Origin: Limnoperna fortunei
Lineage: Eukaryota; Mollusca; Bivalvia; Mytilida; Modiolidae
Assembly: GCA_944474755.1 (NCBI GenBank)
Contig: OX104112.1
Location: 63,767,640 to 63,831,639, forward strand
Reading direction: 5' to 3'
Length of the DNA: 64,000 bases
In this document: piece by piece, positions 49,701 through 59,425 of the stretch
How positions within the stretch are numbered: position 1 is the first letter of the stretch
Layout of the letters: each line of letters starts with the position of its first letter
Made by a program: the position numbers and the translations under genes
Notes under the pieces: generated by a model
The model's input: the letters and a program-made list of their open reading frames with translations, nothing else
What the model was told of the DNA's origin: nothing
The model's database searches: none

Positions 49701-51429
49701 ATTCCACCGATAGCCAGCTTATACTAGTTCAGTACAACTGTATCGATCTTTCCCACATGATTCAATACTATAAACATTATGTTATAACAAAATACAACGA
49801 TTTCTAAAAGGCAGTAAAAACTTAAGGTGACATTAATAAACAAATAAAAATGACAGAGACCGTAATGGATGGTCGACGTACGAAAGCCCAGAAGGCTCAT
49901 TCGAGATTCGAGAATCGAAATTCGAGATTCGATATTCGAAATTCGAAATTCAATATAGTTATAACCAATCAGATTGCGTGTAACATAATCGTCTACCAAT
50001 CAGAATAGTTCTTCGAATTCGAGATTCGAAATTCGAACTTCGAGATACGAAATTCGAGATTCGAAATTCAATATAGTTTTAGCCAATCAGATTGCGTGTG
50101 ACATAATCTCTACCAATCAGAATTCCTTGGTTAGATCGCAACTACATAAAATTTGGTTGAGTAGTTTTAAGGGAGTTAAAGCGAAAACCATGATTATTGA
50201 GGATTACTGAAAATTCAAAGTTCAAAGAGCCGTAACTACCACATAAATTTAGGAATCAACAATTCCTGATAATATGCATATATGGTGTACTAGGTACATA
50301 CCAAGTTTCATAAAATTTTGTATAGTACTGAGTAGTTCCAGAGGATTTGTGCTGACAAGATAATTAATGGGTATTTTCAGCACATTTCTAAGTTCAAAGG
50401 GCCAAAATAAGCCAGTGGCGGATCCAGAAATTTCGAAAGGGGGGTACTGACTGGCCAAAGGGGGCCAACTTTTGTCATGCTTCAATGATTTCCTATATAT
50501 GCAACCAAATTTTTCCCTCAAGAGGGAGGGCCCCCTCTGGATCCCCCTGATAGCCCCAAACAAAATTTGAGGACCAAAATGCCCTGGTAATATGCACAAC
50601 TAAATATGTTGTACCTACTATATACCAAGTTTTGTAAAACTCCATAAAGTTTTGTTTAAAGGAGTAGCTCCGACAAGATGATAAATGAGTATTTTCAGCA
50701 AATTTAAGTTCAAAGGGCCATAATTCCCACTAAAATTTGAAGATCAAAATTCCCTGGTAACATGCACAACTACATATGGTGTACTTCCTACACACAAAGT
50801 TATGTTGAATTACGTTCTACAGGTACATTCTTGTTCATGATTTGTAAAATCGAGATGTTATTGAGAACTGAATTAATTTGATTAAATAACAACTAAAGCT
50901 TCTAAATTTGATTTTTGTTAACAAAACCGTGTTGAACACAGTCATTCTTTGACAAATATGTCGACGGTTAAAACCCCAAATAAAAATAATAGCACATGGC
51001 TACGTTTATATAAAAACTATTCTGATTGGTAGACTATTATGTCACACACAATCTGATTGGTTATAACTATATTGAATTTCGAATTTCGAATCTCGAGTTT
51101 CGAATCTCGAATTTCGAATATCGAATGAGCTTTCTGGGCTTTCGTATCGACGTGTTAGTAATCGGCTTTATAATAAAAGATCATAAAACGTTTATAACAC
51201 ATTTCAAGATAAACCTGTACAAGGACATCAGAAGGCACAAAATAAAATAGCTCGTCTTGAAATTAAAATATGTTACTTTATAAATATTAACGAATTGAAT
51301 GTCTAATCATTAAAGGATGGAACAAAACAATTCCTTGTTAACTTCATTTACATGTATTAAAACAGTGTAATACAGCCTCATTTCAATAAAATATAAAACT
51401 GTAATCTCAACTTACTGTTTTGTTGACAT
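37711..51429 (-). CDS. Atypical Ras/Rab-like small GTPase, copy B (7 exons)
   Basis: Coding exons are 51416-51429, 46435-46501, 41224-41274, 40560-40610, 40224-40316, 39609-39734 and 37711-38091. Splice sites and phases are the same as in copy A. The product is about 260 residues, starting MSTKHNISIYVVG. The P-loop is GSSRSGKS (13-20), with Ser and Arg where Ras has Gly12 and Gly13. The G3 region reads RDEGED instead of DTAGQE. TILVGNKCD and IETSAK are intact. The Ser/Thr/Gln-rich tail is 10 residues longer than in copy A (extra block around QCKNTSLQIQK), and the protein ends CCVIS. Compared with copy A, changes are few in the short switch I exons (3 of 17 and 2 of 17) and many in the exons after the G3 position (8 of 31 and 13 of 42). 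No stop interrupts the assembled frame, suggesting continued selection. The 5' UTR part of exon 1 reaches 51466. Function is unknown; membrane-anchored nucleotide-dependent signalling is inferred. Confidence 0.88.
39029..39163. repeat. Palindromic repeat with GAGGCGAAAGCC core
   Basis: An imperfect hairpin of two ~65-bp arms: tgtctgacagggtga and ctgtcaacc on the left face their complements on the right, around the core ccgaggcgaaagccgagg (39089-39106). It lies in the last intron of copy B and is absent from the matching intron of copy A. A palindromic MITE is the likely identity. The DNA after it (to about 39540) is also specific to unit B and has short gacagtattttt repeats. Confidence 0.75.
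42011..42885. other. Unit B-specific intron DNA
   Basis: No gene and no clear counterpart in unit A. AT-rich; nothing was identified apart from the MITE that follows. Confidence 0.4.
42886..43603. mobile_element. Probable MITE with GTCGAAC-type inverted ends
   Basis: The left end reads ggtcgaacatcgatggctcg and the right end, reversed, reads cagtcgaacttcagtagctt. Both continue into related gttcgagaaa-type blocks, giving imperfect inverted ends of roughly 80 bp around a ~720-bp core. No coding capacity is seen. Boundaries are approximate and no target duplication was resolved. It lies in the second intron of copy B. Confidence 0.5.
43604..44696. other. Intron DNA of copy B
   Basis: A piece with gctacattactagtaatggg (43648-43668) resembles the ends of the MITE at 60788-61428. 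Otherwise nothing is recognised. A G-rich patch lies at 44379-44392. Confidence 0.4.
44697..46323 (-). mobile_element. Tc1/mariner element in second intron of copy B
   Basis: The terminal inverted repeats read cacctcgccataagttaag at the left and, reversed, the same at the right, about 26-29 bp long. TA follows the right end. The homologous spot in unit A (around 15430-15460) is an empty site, so this inserted after the duplication. At 1.6 kb with only two visible transposase lesions, it is the best-preserved Tc1 copy here. Confidence 0.88.
45032..46053 (-). pseudogene. Tc1-like transposase, one frameshift and one stop
   Basis: Begins MPRRKISEAEKLQIIGMRNS with a helix-turn-helix (HQIAQHFGIHLSIVSRLLK), then GTIQECHRSGRPPK, where a one-base frameshift near 45840 occurs. 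The shifted frame continues VRVTKRQPFATARYLRDN and runs to a TAG at 45608-45610 (in the usual VHWTDESRF position, replacing W). The last part holds VTVWGGFSYDCKLNLYMVDG, FMDDNARPHRA and MSPDMNPIEHLWDIIGRKI, so the DDE triad with 34-residue spacing is intact, and it ends KRGGYTTY. About 340 residues in all, normal for the family. Not functional as it stands. Confidence 0.9.
46502..48910. other. First intron of GTPase copy B, part homologous to A
   Basis: No supported gene. It aligns with 15608-17330. The 114-codon frame at 47344-47688 is not open in unit A and lacks a recognisable domain. A 78-bp tandem duplication starts at 47258. Confidence 0.45.
47258..47413 (+). repeat. 78-bp tandem duplication
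   Basis: The unit cattttaagtgcaatgcata ... gatgtcaga occurs twice head to tail with a period of 78 bp and several substitutions. It is intronic. Confidence 0.8.
50205..50810 (+). repeat. Degenerate tandem repeats inside TIR element
   Basis: Three related units share ttcaaagggccataa-like, ccctggtaatatgcacaac-like and gtgtact...accaagttt-like blocks (starting near 50215, 50390 and 50700). The middle one is interrupted by another insertion (50411-50565). This sequence type is familiar from bivalve genomes. Confidence 0.6.
50411..50565. mobile_element. Nested short repeat with GGCGGATCCAG end
   Basis: gccagtggcggatccagaaa at the left and ccctctggatccccctga at the right form short inverted ends around G-rich/C-rich subterminal stretches. 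It splits one of the tandem units, which marks it as a later insertion. It looks like a small MITE. Confidence 0.5.
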
Positions 51430-52096
51430 TTTTCAAACTTTTCGTTCAATAAATCTAGGAAATAACCTGTAAATAAACATATTTTAAAGAAAACACACAC
51501 TTAAAAAAAACAATAAAAAACCCAGTTATATCTGTTTAATCTTTCAAAAATGTTTGAGTTCTCCAAACTCGACAGGTACCGACAAATCCATATATTCTTC
51601 TAATAACACTGGCATCAGAATACATGTATCACAAACCATGAGCCATAGATCAGGTTGGCTGATATTTTTTTAAATTTATATTTTTCAACTGACAACTTGA
51701 ATTGTCTGCTTGACGCTTTAGAACCAACACGCTTCATTGAATAGGGAGAAAGTCAAAAATGTTATAACAACTATGAAAAACGTTTGATAACTCTGACAAA
51801 ATTAGTATTTATTTTGCAGCCATGGCATTTAGGGAAGGAAGACACTTGGTTGAGTTATAATACTCGAGATGTACATAATTTTAAAACGTGATTTGTATGA
51901 AAATACTTGGATATATTGTAAACTATACACATGTTTATTTTAGATGTACAATTATGTTGTCTTCATCAGCTATAAATCGATTCCATGGGTCACTGATTTA
52001 ATGTCAGTCTTTGATTACATATTTTCGCACCAATTAATTCAACAATAACAAAAGGTAGATATCAACTGGCAGTAGAATCTAAAAATCCGAATAATT

Positions 52097-52349
52097 AGCT
52101 GTTTTTGTTTGAATTATGTTTACCGCTACTTTCAGCAATTTTTCAGCTATATTATGGCGTCCAATTTTTATTGGGGAGGAAGCCGGAGTATCCGGAGAAA
52201 ACCCCCGACCTTCGGTAGGAAAACTGGCAATCCTTGTCAATTTAGATTGCAGTCGAGTACAGCCTGCTCGCAGTGAGACTCGAACCCACAGCCTCAGTGT
52301 TGAGGTACCAGGTTATCAATAGTAGACGAACTCGGTCACCGCGGCCCCT
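52097..52349 (-). mobile_element. tRNA-derived SINE with matching empty site in unit A
   Basis: On the minus strand the head reads caggggccgcggtgacc-like, with a gggttcgagtctc B box at about 52269-52281. The tail reads tagctgaaaaattgctgaaa, then caaacaaaaac. An 8-bp direct repeat, gaataatt, flanks it (52089-52096 and 52350-52357). Unit A has the uninterrupted sequence with a single gaataattt at 18099-18107. The insertion therefore postdates the segmental duplication. The frame crossing it (52116-52322) is a shadow. Confidence 0.9.
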
Positions 52350-52710
52350 GAATAATTTGCTATAGCTGCTCACACTTGCAATTTATAAACCCCAATGTTT
52401 CTTTTTTTATAATAATTTCAAGAACACAGAAAATAAAATATTCAGTGAAAAAAATTGTATAAATTTCGCCCCCAGTACACCTACAAGTAAGTAATAATTA
52501 AAAAATATATACCTTAAAGAATGTTTTCTAGATGATATTAAAAGTTTTGTATAATGTCGATTCGAATATTAACGTGAATACACCTTTTATTTTAAAGAGA
52601 AAAATGGAATGAATATCTCGACTTCGAAAAAACAATTTAACTGCATTTATCATTTAATAATGTATTTGTGATTAACTAACGTGATTTTTTATTGATGTTG
52701 CTTATACTTT

Positions 52711-53530
52711 TTATAAATTCTAAATTCTAAATTCTTTATTGCAAATTACACCCATATGGTCAAAGCAATATAATAACATTGTAAACAAAACCATTAGCAT
52801 ACAAATACAAACATACTCGAAGTACATCAGTTATTATTTCTAATATAACTACAAATGTAGTACATTTTAACCGATGTGGACCCTATTTTCGCATTTCAAA
52901 TGATTGCTTTAAAAAGTCCTTAACATAAGTTAAATGTTCTGATTTTGGACAAAGGATATATTTTACTTTTTCATTTGCATTTAAATTTGCAAAGATATCG
53001 TCTATATTTGAAATTTTTGAATAGAAAATATCTCTTGGTAGAGTGTTAATTTGACAATGTAAAAGAAAATGTTCTTCATCTTCAAGAATTTGGCATTTAG
53101 GGCATATTCGTTGACATCTGGGAATATTATGATATCTCCTTTGTTCTATATGTAAGGTATGGTCACTCACCCTTAGTTTTGTTATCATTTGTCTATATAT
53201 AAAACTATTCTCATTTACTAGATAGTCTTCAATTTTTATGTCTGTTTTCAGTTGACTAAATAAGTAAAGTTTAGATTCGTTATTTAAATTATTTAATTTA
53301 GTTTTAATTTTATTTATATAATATTCAGAAATTAAATTTTTAATTTTTTTCTTTAACTTATCTGCGAGTTTAAAAAATGTGACATCTAAATCTTCGTATT
53401 CTGATCTGTCAAGGTCTAGTTCTATAAATAACTTTTGTGCCATATAGTATACCAAGTATATATTCCCTCGGTGTGTTTACCTTTATTGACATTATATGCT
53501 TCTTTTAATAAGGGGTTTATAGATTCGTTT
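52711..53530 (-). mobile_element. 5'-truncated LINE fragment
   Basis: Minus-strand 3' end of a non-LTR retrotransposon with a tail of repeated gaattta units (52713-52740 read in reverse) and a single open frame. The 5' boundary near 53530 is approximate. It takes the place in unit B that the large transposon nest occupies in unit A. Confidence 0.75.
52883..53455 (-). pseudogene. LINE ORF2 C-terminal zinc-knuckle fragment
   Basis: A 190-codon frame uninterrupted to its stop. It holds KLRVSDHTLHIEQRRYHNIP, then CPKCQILEDEEHFLLHC, a CCHC-type motif usual after the RT domain of invertebrate LINEs, and ends TYVKDFLKQSFEMRK. A related arrangement is in the LINE at 3230-4408. The RT and endonuclease are absent, so this is a remnant despite the open frame. 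The methionine at 53455 is internal to the original ORF. Confidence 0.8.
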
Positions 53531-53767
53531 TTCCAATTGTGCTAGCCCAATTACTAAATAAAACCCTGGTGAATGTCTTTATTGATGCAAGAAACGCTTA
53601 ATTGTACTGAACACCTTGTTTTATAGAAGTTTTCGTTTTCCTTAGTTTGTTTTTATTTCGGATTAAAAGGCTAGCCCATGTATTTATTTCTATTGTTTTT
53701 TTTTGTGTTTTTGTTAGCGTATCAATATGTACGTAATGTTTGGGTTTTTTTTAACTTGTCATTTAAT

Positions 53768-53802
53768 TAAGAATTAAATTAAATTAAATTAAATTAAATC
53801 TA
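53768..53802 (+). repeat. Short (AATTA)n microsatellite
   Basis: About six units of attaa in a row (gaattaaattaaattaaatt...). Confidence 0.7.
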
Positions 53803-54949
53803 AGTTCAACAAACGTTTAATTCTTGTAAGCCTTAGATTTAGTCCATGTCAAGCCAAATAATTTGATACCATAACACGTGACTGTCTTAGAGGATAACAT
53901 ATTTCCACTTCCGTTTCGTATGTGATTTAGCCGTTTAACATTTTCCTTAAATTATACATGAATGACCATGGTCCACAGATCTATAAAGAGTCCGTGCGCG
54001 TCACACTTTGGTACATTCGTGCAATTACCTCACACACCCTACAATATCGCGAACAATGTGGTAAACCATTTGTAAATCTGCTCCTCAACAGCAACGCATT
54101 ATGTTAACTGTACGTAAATAATAGTGGAGATCTAAAAAAATGTGTTACAAAAATATTGCAAAGAAATACACAATAAAATAATCGACAGAAAGGTCATTTT
54201 ACAGATTTTTAATGTACATGTACGAAATCATTAGACATATTAACAATTAATTTTACTTACAGCTGATTCATCATTTCACAGTGGGTTCAATATTTAGGTT
54301 GTTTAAATGTTGTCATGGATGATATATGGTTAATGATTTATACCTGACTATGCTTCACCGCATATTGAAAGCTTAAAATAATTTCTCCCGTAAACAATAT
54401 ATAATCTGTAAATCTTTACATTTAATCTTTGTACGCCCGACTTTTTGTGTTCCTGTTCTTTTGTTTTCAGTCGCGGTCTCGTAAGGTTAAATTGTATTTA
54501 AAACTTTAATTGACAGGCTCGTTCGCAATTAGGGAATAAATGCCCCCCCCCCCCCTAAGCAATAGATAACATATCCGACCTATGCGTTATTGTTGTGCGT
54601 TAAAACTATTTTTGGTGGTGAATCTTATTAATAAATTTAAAATGGTATGAAAAAATGTCAGAAATAGGTAAAACTACACTGGTCTTCTTTTTAATACTAG
54701 TAAACAGCTTATTTACTAACCGAGACTTTTTGCTATTTTTAGTTGTCAAAACGGTGGACTACGATAGTATCTGCAGTGAAAGCAAATGCTGTGAAACTGT
54801 TTATTAAAGAAGTAATATTAATGATATGTGCATTCTTAAAAATTCAAAAATTCAAAGAACGTTGTGTTAATTTAATATGAAAATCGAGACCGATATCTAA
54901 ATGTCATAATTAGAACCTTTATATTTTTTTTAAATCTCCATACACATTG

Positions 54950-55640
54950 CCGCACAAAAGACTAAAACCCCATCTTAAGGAAATCATACATAAAGCCTTC
55001 GCTTTCTGATCGACAATAAATTTGTTACCTTTGTAGGATGTGTGTTTTTCAGCATACAATCGGAATTCTATGGATATAAACTGTGCCACACTCCGATTTG
55101 TTCCTGTATTCTTATGAAACTGAATTCTTTCGACTTCTTAATAGGACAAGAAGATAACAGAAGCTAGGTCCTTTTACATATAGATATATTGATGGTGTCC
55201 TTTCATTTAACAATCCACAATTTGCAGAGGGGATTCCGTTAATATATCATTTAGAACTGGAATTTGAAGAAACCACAGAAACAGTTTCATCTTCGTCATT
55301 TTTAGACTTTCACCTCGAATATGACACCAACTGTCATCTTGGCACAATAATTAACGACAAACGAGACGATTATTTCAAAATTATGAATTTTCCTCCATAT
55401 TCAGCAATATGCCAGCTTCTGCATATACTGTCTTTATTTCTTAATTGATCAGGTATGCAAGGGCTTGCAAGCGAGTATACTTATTTTTGCAAAGTCACAA
55501 TTTATTCGTGATAAACTTATAATCCAATGCAAGGTTACAAGAAAAATGACTCGTCCGCGCCTTTAACAAGTTTATTATAGTTACCACTGACATGTCAAAA
55601 ATATTTGAATTCCGTTTACAGTGAGTGTTCTACGAGGATT
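54950..55640 (+). pseudogene. RT-like retroelement relic with YID(G) box
   Basis: Plus-strand pieces in changing frames read IGIPMDINCATLRF, then FTYRYIDGVLSFNNPQFAEG, LELEFEETTETVSSSSFLDF, LEYDTNCHLGTIINDKRDDY and NFPPYSAI. This order resembles a reverse-transcriptase-like protein with a YIDD catalytic box that is common in molluscs and cnidarians. Here the second Asp is Gly and frameshifts are frequent. I think of Penelope-like elements, but the family is not certain. Confidence 0.65.
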
Positions 55641-55756
55641 AATGAATACACCTATTACTGAAGAGTGGTAAGAGATACACACCAATTTAAATCAACAAAC
55701 CAACTCACATACTACAGTAATGGAAGCGGGAGGATTGGCATGATATAATTATACAA

Positions 55757-55860
55757 AAGTTGCTTATTTAGAGGGCATTGTCATGATATCTTGACTCACA
55801 AGGGGGAGTGGTATTGCCCGAAACGTTGATAATGACCGAACTAAAGGTGGACCTCATGAT
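55757..55860 (+). repeat. Partial copy of palindrome arm
   Basis: gttgcttatttagagggcat, then tcatgatatcttgact and gagtggtattgcc match the left arm of the palindrome at 55982-56153 in direct orientation. The right arm is degraded. Confidence 0.6.
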
Positions 55861-55981
55861 ATATCAGTTCTGTATTTTCGGGCAATACATACATGTAGTA
55901 TGTTTTCTAAATTTTCAGAGTTTCTCTTCATTTCAATAGGTAGTACATGTACATATATTTGTTGATATAAATAATACAATA

Positions 55982-56153
55982 GTTGCATATATAGAGGGCA
56001 TTGTCATGATATCTTGACTGCACAAGGGAGAGTGGTATTGCCTGAAACATTGATAATGCCCGAGTCAAAGGCGAGGGCATTATCAATGTTAAAGGCAGTA
56101 CCACTGTCCCGAGTGCTGTCAAGTATCATGACAATGCCAGCTATATAAGCAAC
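55982..56153. repeat. Palindromic repeat with CGAG...CGAG core
   Basis: Two arms of about 75 bp (gttgcatatatagagggcat ... and its complement) face each other around gcccgagtcaaaggcgaggg. The hairpin design and core resemble the palindrome at 39029-39163, although the arms differ completely. Probable palindromic MITE. Confidence 0.75.
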
Positions 56154-56349
56154 GATTATATTTTTTTATTGAAGAATTATGAAACCATGTGTTTAGGACT
56201 GTATTATTTATTTGTAGTTGCTAGATGTCTGATTTGAATGTTTGGCCTCATTATATACCATTGTTTGGCATTTTTAGGCTATACAGTTAGTTTTCTAAAC
56301 TTTATGACATTTTTTCCTCATTTTGGTTGTACATTTACATATATTTTTT

Positions 56350-56645
56350 TATAAATTTAAAATAAACAGTTTTATGTTGCTTGTTACTAGAGAAGGCATT
56401 ACGCCCTCATGTCAAATTACTGCAAATTAATTAATACCAGCTGACCTTGTTTTATCCAATTGAAACAAACATAATTTTATATGTTATGAAATAAATTAGA
56501 AATAAACCGTTTGTGTTGCTTGTTACCTGAGAGGGCATTACCACGACGTGATAAAGCCCATGGGATCTTGGTGTGGTAATGCCCACATATCAAATTACTG
56601 CAGATTAATTAATACCAACTAACGTTTTTCATCCAATTAATCCCG
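56350..56645 (+). repeat. Two diverged direct repeats
   Basis: aataaacagtttta, tgttgcttgttac, tcaaattactgca and attaattaatacca occur in order twice (about 56358-56465 and 56501-56640). The second unit contains an extra hairpin (gagggcattaccacgac facing gtggtaatgccc). Confidence 0.6.
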
Positions 56646-56874
56646 ATTCAAGTCACAATTTTTTTTAATTGCCTGTACCAAGTCAGGGTCATTCCTGTAA
56701 TTACTATATTTTTTGGATGTTGGTTCTGCAGAGTGTAGGTTTCTCTGACTTTGATTTGAGGATTGTCTGTTTTGACAGTTTCCTCGGTGTGCAGTATTTT
56801 GTTTTTACCATCATTTTTACCACACTTAAAATTCTCATCCCGTGGAGTGCGTTTTTTGCTTGCATATTTTTTTC

Positions 56875-57198
56875 TTATTCCATATTATACCTTTTATAAC
56901 GAAAATTCAGTTGAAAATTTTTTTCTACGATAACGTATCCATGTTTCATACTATGCCTCTGTTGTTCCTCCTTAACTTTTGCTACGTGAATTTTACATTG
57001 TAATTCCGGCATATTTCTAAGTCTGGTCTTCTGACTAAATATTCTCAATACCGTAAGCGGACTTTTATTTGAAAGTAAAGCTCGCGTTAATGACAAATAT
57101 TGTACAGAGGACAAGGAAACCATACTTCTATCGACCGGAACATTGTCTTCAAACGTTTTTCTGCTTTCGTGACGTACAATGGTATTCGGACAAACCAC
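56875..57198 (-). other. Unrecognised open frame, possible decayed exon
   Basis: A 107-codon frame. I do not recognise a domain. Its middle part (ELQCKIHVAKVKEEQQRH) is echoed at 13207-13276, where the peptide is kept better than the bases, hinting that this part was once coding. No splice-site arrangement or partner exon could be found. A G-rich run follows at 57416-57440. Confidence 0.3.
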
Positions 57199-58041
57199 GA
57201 AACTTTTCGCACGTCAACAGCAAAGGACAAAGCTCAAAAGGTTTCGAATACACAAAAATCTGCTGCACGCGGGGGTGGGGGAGTTTACTCATATATCTCC
57301 CTTACGTATGGTCGTATCATGGGTTAAATACTCCAAAAATACTATTTTAAGGTATTCAAAGGATATCTGGTAAAAACGTAAAAAAAGTCATGCACCTTTG
57401 ATACCTCTTTTTTTTTGGGGGGGGGGGGGGCGGAGGAGGGGTTTCCAAAATTATTTTTTTATAAGACACGTTTTAAGTTGGATCCCAACACACGAAAAAA
57501 GGTTTTCCGAATTATCTTTGCTCGAAGTTGAATTCGCGAATTCGAAAGTTTGATGAGGATGAAAAAACTCGAAATGTAACGCGAACTCGAAATTTAATTC
57601 GAACTCTAAATCACAGTTTAACACGAACTTGAATTACGCTCTTAAAAGACGACTGACACCCTATCTCAGTAACAAGCCCCTTTTAACCGGTGAGCACGAA
57701 TCAGTTAGAAGTGTCCATGTGGGACGTTCTCGATATAGGTATGACATTTTGTGACAGATCATCCGTGTATCATTCCTATAAAGTATGGGGTTATATATCA
57801 TCCTCATTTTCAGAAAGTCAAGTTTTTAAAACTCGTCCAATAGAAAAACGGGAATTCAAATAATCTAGAAGTATGTACACTCTGAAGTTGGTTAAACTAT
57901 GCCATCACCGGATAATTAATGACTGCAAATTCAAAGTATATTTACAAACGTGTTTCCCGCAGTGATGTAAAGCATGAGAACTTCGAACGCTCTTGACAAG
58001 ACATGACAATTAAGTACAATGTATTTTAATATGTAATATCG

Positions 58042-58137
58042 TAGATTATCCGGATTCCTTCTCACCGAAAACTGGACATAATTATACAGCTGACAAAATT
58101 GCGAAATTGGCGTAAACCACCATTCAAACAAACAATA
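58042..58137 (+). repeat. SINE 3'-end relic
   Basis: ctggacataattatacagctgac, then aaattggcgtaaaccaccat and tcaaacaaacaa resemble the tail of the SINE at 5055-5321 without a head. Similar tail relics lie at about 41788-41835, 49010-49074, 63255-63316 and 63395-63495. Confidence 0.5.
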
Positions 58138-58412
58138 TCATATAGTGGCAATAACAAATGGGAGAAACGTCGGCTCTGCGATATGTTGATTAATTTATAC
58201 TCTTCTCAATATTTGAAACTTGAATTTAAGGATTACCAGCAAATTGATATCAAAATGCAGGATTAAATAAAAAATATTCTTCTCAAAATGACACCACGTG
58301 GACCAAAGCAGTAAAGATGTAATCGGGAGAACAAGATACAAAGACATGGCGGACAGACTCAACAAACCAAAAATATTCAAAACATACAATAAAAGAATGT
58401 ATATATTTTTTT

Positions 58413-58583
58413 AATTATAGGATTAAACACCGTTTTCAATGGATTTATCGGTATATCAACAAGACCACCTCACTCACAAACATATCATAAAAGTCTTCGT
58501 ACTTTTATGATATGTTTGTGAGTGAGTTGGTCTTGTTGATATACCGATAAATCCATTGAAAACGGTGTTTAATCCTTATAATT
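58413..58583. repeat. Near-perfect 171-bp palindrome
   Basis: The arms 58413-58493 and 58502-58583 are reverse complements with one mismatch and one single-base indel, around the 8-base loop tcttcgta. Transcribed or single-stranded, it would form a long stable hairpin. It has no coding content. A recently inserted palindromic MITE, or an inverted duplication, are the options. Confidence 0.92.
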
Positions 58584-59321
58584 CTTTAAAATTGCATTAA
58601 GAAATTAATTTATCTAGCGTGTTTCTCAACTTCATATTTCTTGTGTATTAGGTAGCGGGATTGACTGAACGTATGAATATTTTGTTTATTTTTACGTACG
58701 ATTATTCCATAAACCATTTTCTGATTTTAATAAACACAATTAAGTGTATAACCTTATTTTCTGTATCGAACACAAGGAAAGTTTTAAATTTAACAAATCA
58801 TTAATGATAATTCATCAAACAAGATCGCTACTTTCGATATTGAAAGCCGCCATCTTTGTTTACGTTCGTAACGGTAAAAATAGTTCGGTCAACGTCATTT
58901 ATCCAAAAATAAATTTTGTTGAAAACCTCAACCGGAAGTAATCTCAACCAATGAAATAAACGTATTTCTAAATATGCGAATCATATTATGATGATATTTT
59001 TCTTGCATAAATTGTTCATTAAACATAACAGAAAGTGGTTATTTGATGAGGTGTGCATGTGCGCAAGTATGTAAACAATATATTGCACACTTTATAAACT
59101 TTTTTTTTTTTTAAAGATGATACGGTATTGTTGGTTTTTGATGTGTGACAACATGTGTTTGTTAAAGTGCTATCTTATCCAACATGATAAAACTTATGGG
59201 TGTTAGAATTTATAGATAAATAAGAACACAAATACGAGTAATGTTATGATACAAGTTGTGTTTGTGTTGAATTTTAGTTAAAATGTCTGGCCGTATAACT
59301 GTTCGTTAACCATAACAGATG

Positions 59322-59354
<33 letters not shown>

Positions 59355-59380
59355 ATTAATTAAATAATTCACTGACTGAC

Positions 59381-59425
<45 letters not shown>

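Larger units (their letters stand above)
49880..51146. mobile_element. Non-autonomous TIR element with TTCGA-repeat ends
   Basis: Inverted ends of about 130 bp start acgaaagcccaga and contain runs of ttcgagattcgaaattcg followed by accaatcagattg (left 49880-50010, right about 51000-51146). The left end has an additional copy of the attcga block and aaccaatcag block to about 50130. A 7-bp direct repeat, tcgacgt, flanks it (49873-49879 and 51147-51153). There is no transposase. It sits in the first intron of copy B and unit A lacks the whole region. Confidence 0.75.
34265..54660. repeat. Segmental duplication unit B
   Basis: Collinear partner of 5391-30560, starting directly after the 3' end of the LINE relic at 34264. 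It carries GTPase copy B. Compared with unit A it has extra DNA at 35690-36905, 39025-39540, 42010-44570, 44697-46323 and 48910-51360, and it lacks the 11-kb transposon nest. Limits are by-eye estimates. Confidence 0.8.

Noticed and set aside
51026..51250. 74-codon frame reading through TTCGA repeats, and its partner at 49724-49999
   Set aside because: Translations of the inverted repeats of a TIR element (EFRISN repeats), not proteins.
52116..52322. 68-codon plus-strand frame
   Set aside because: Runs across the minus-strand SINE; no coding evidence.
57069..57373. Overlapping plus-strand open frames
   Set aside because: Three frames are open at once over a short stretch, which is usual by chance here, and none has a recognisable domain.
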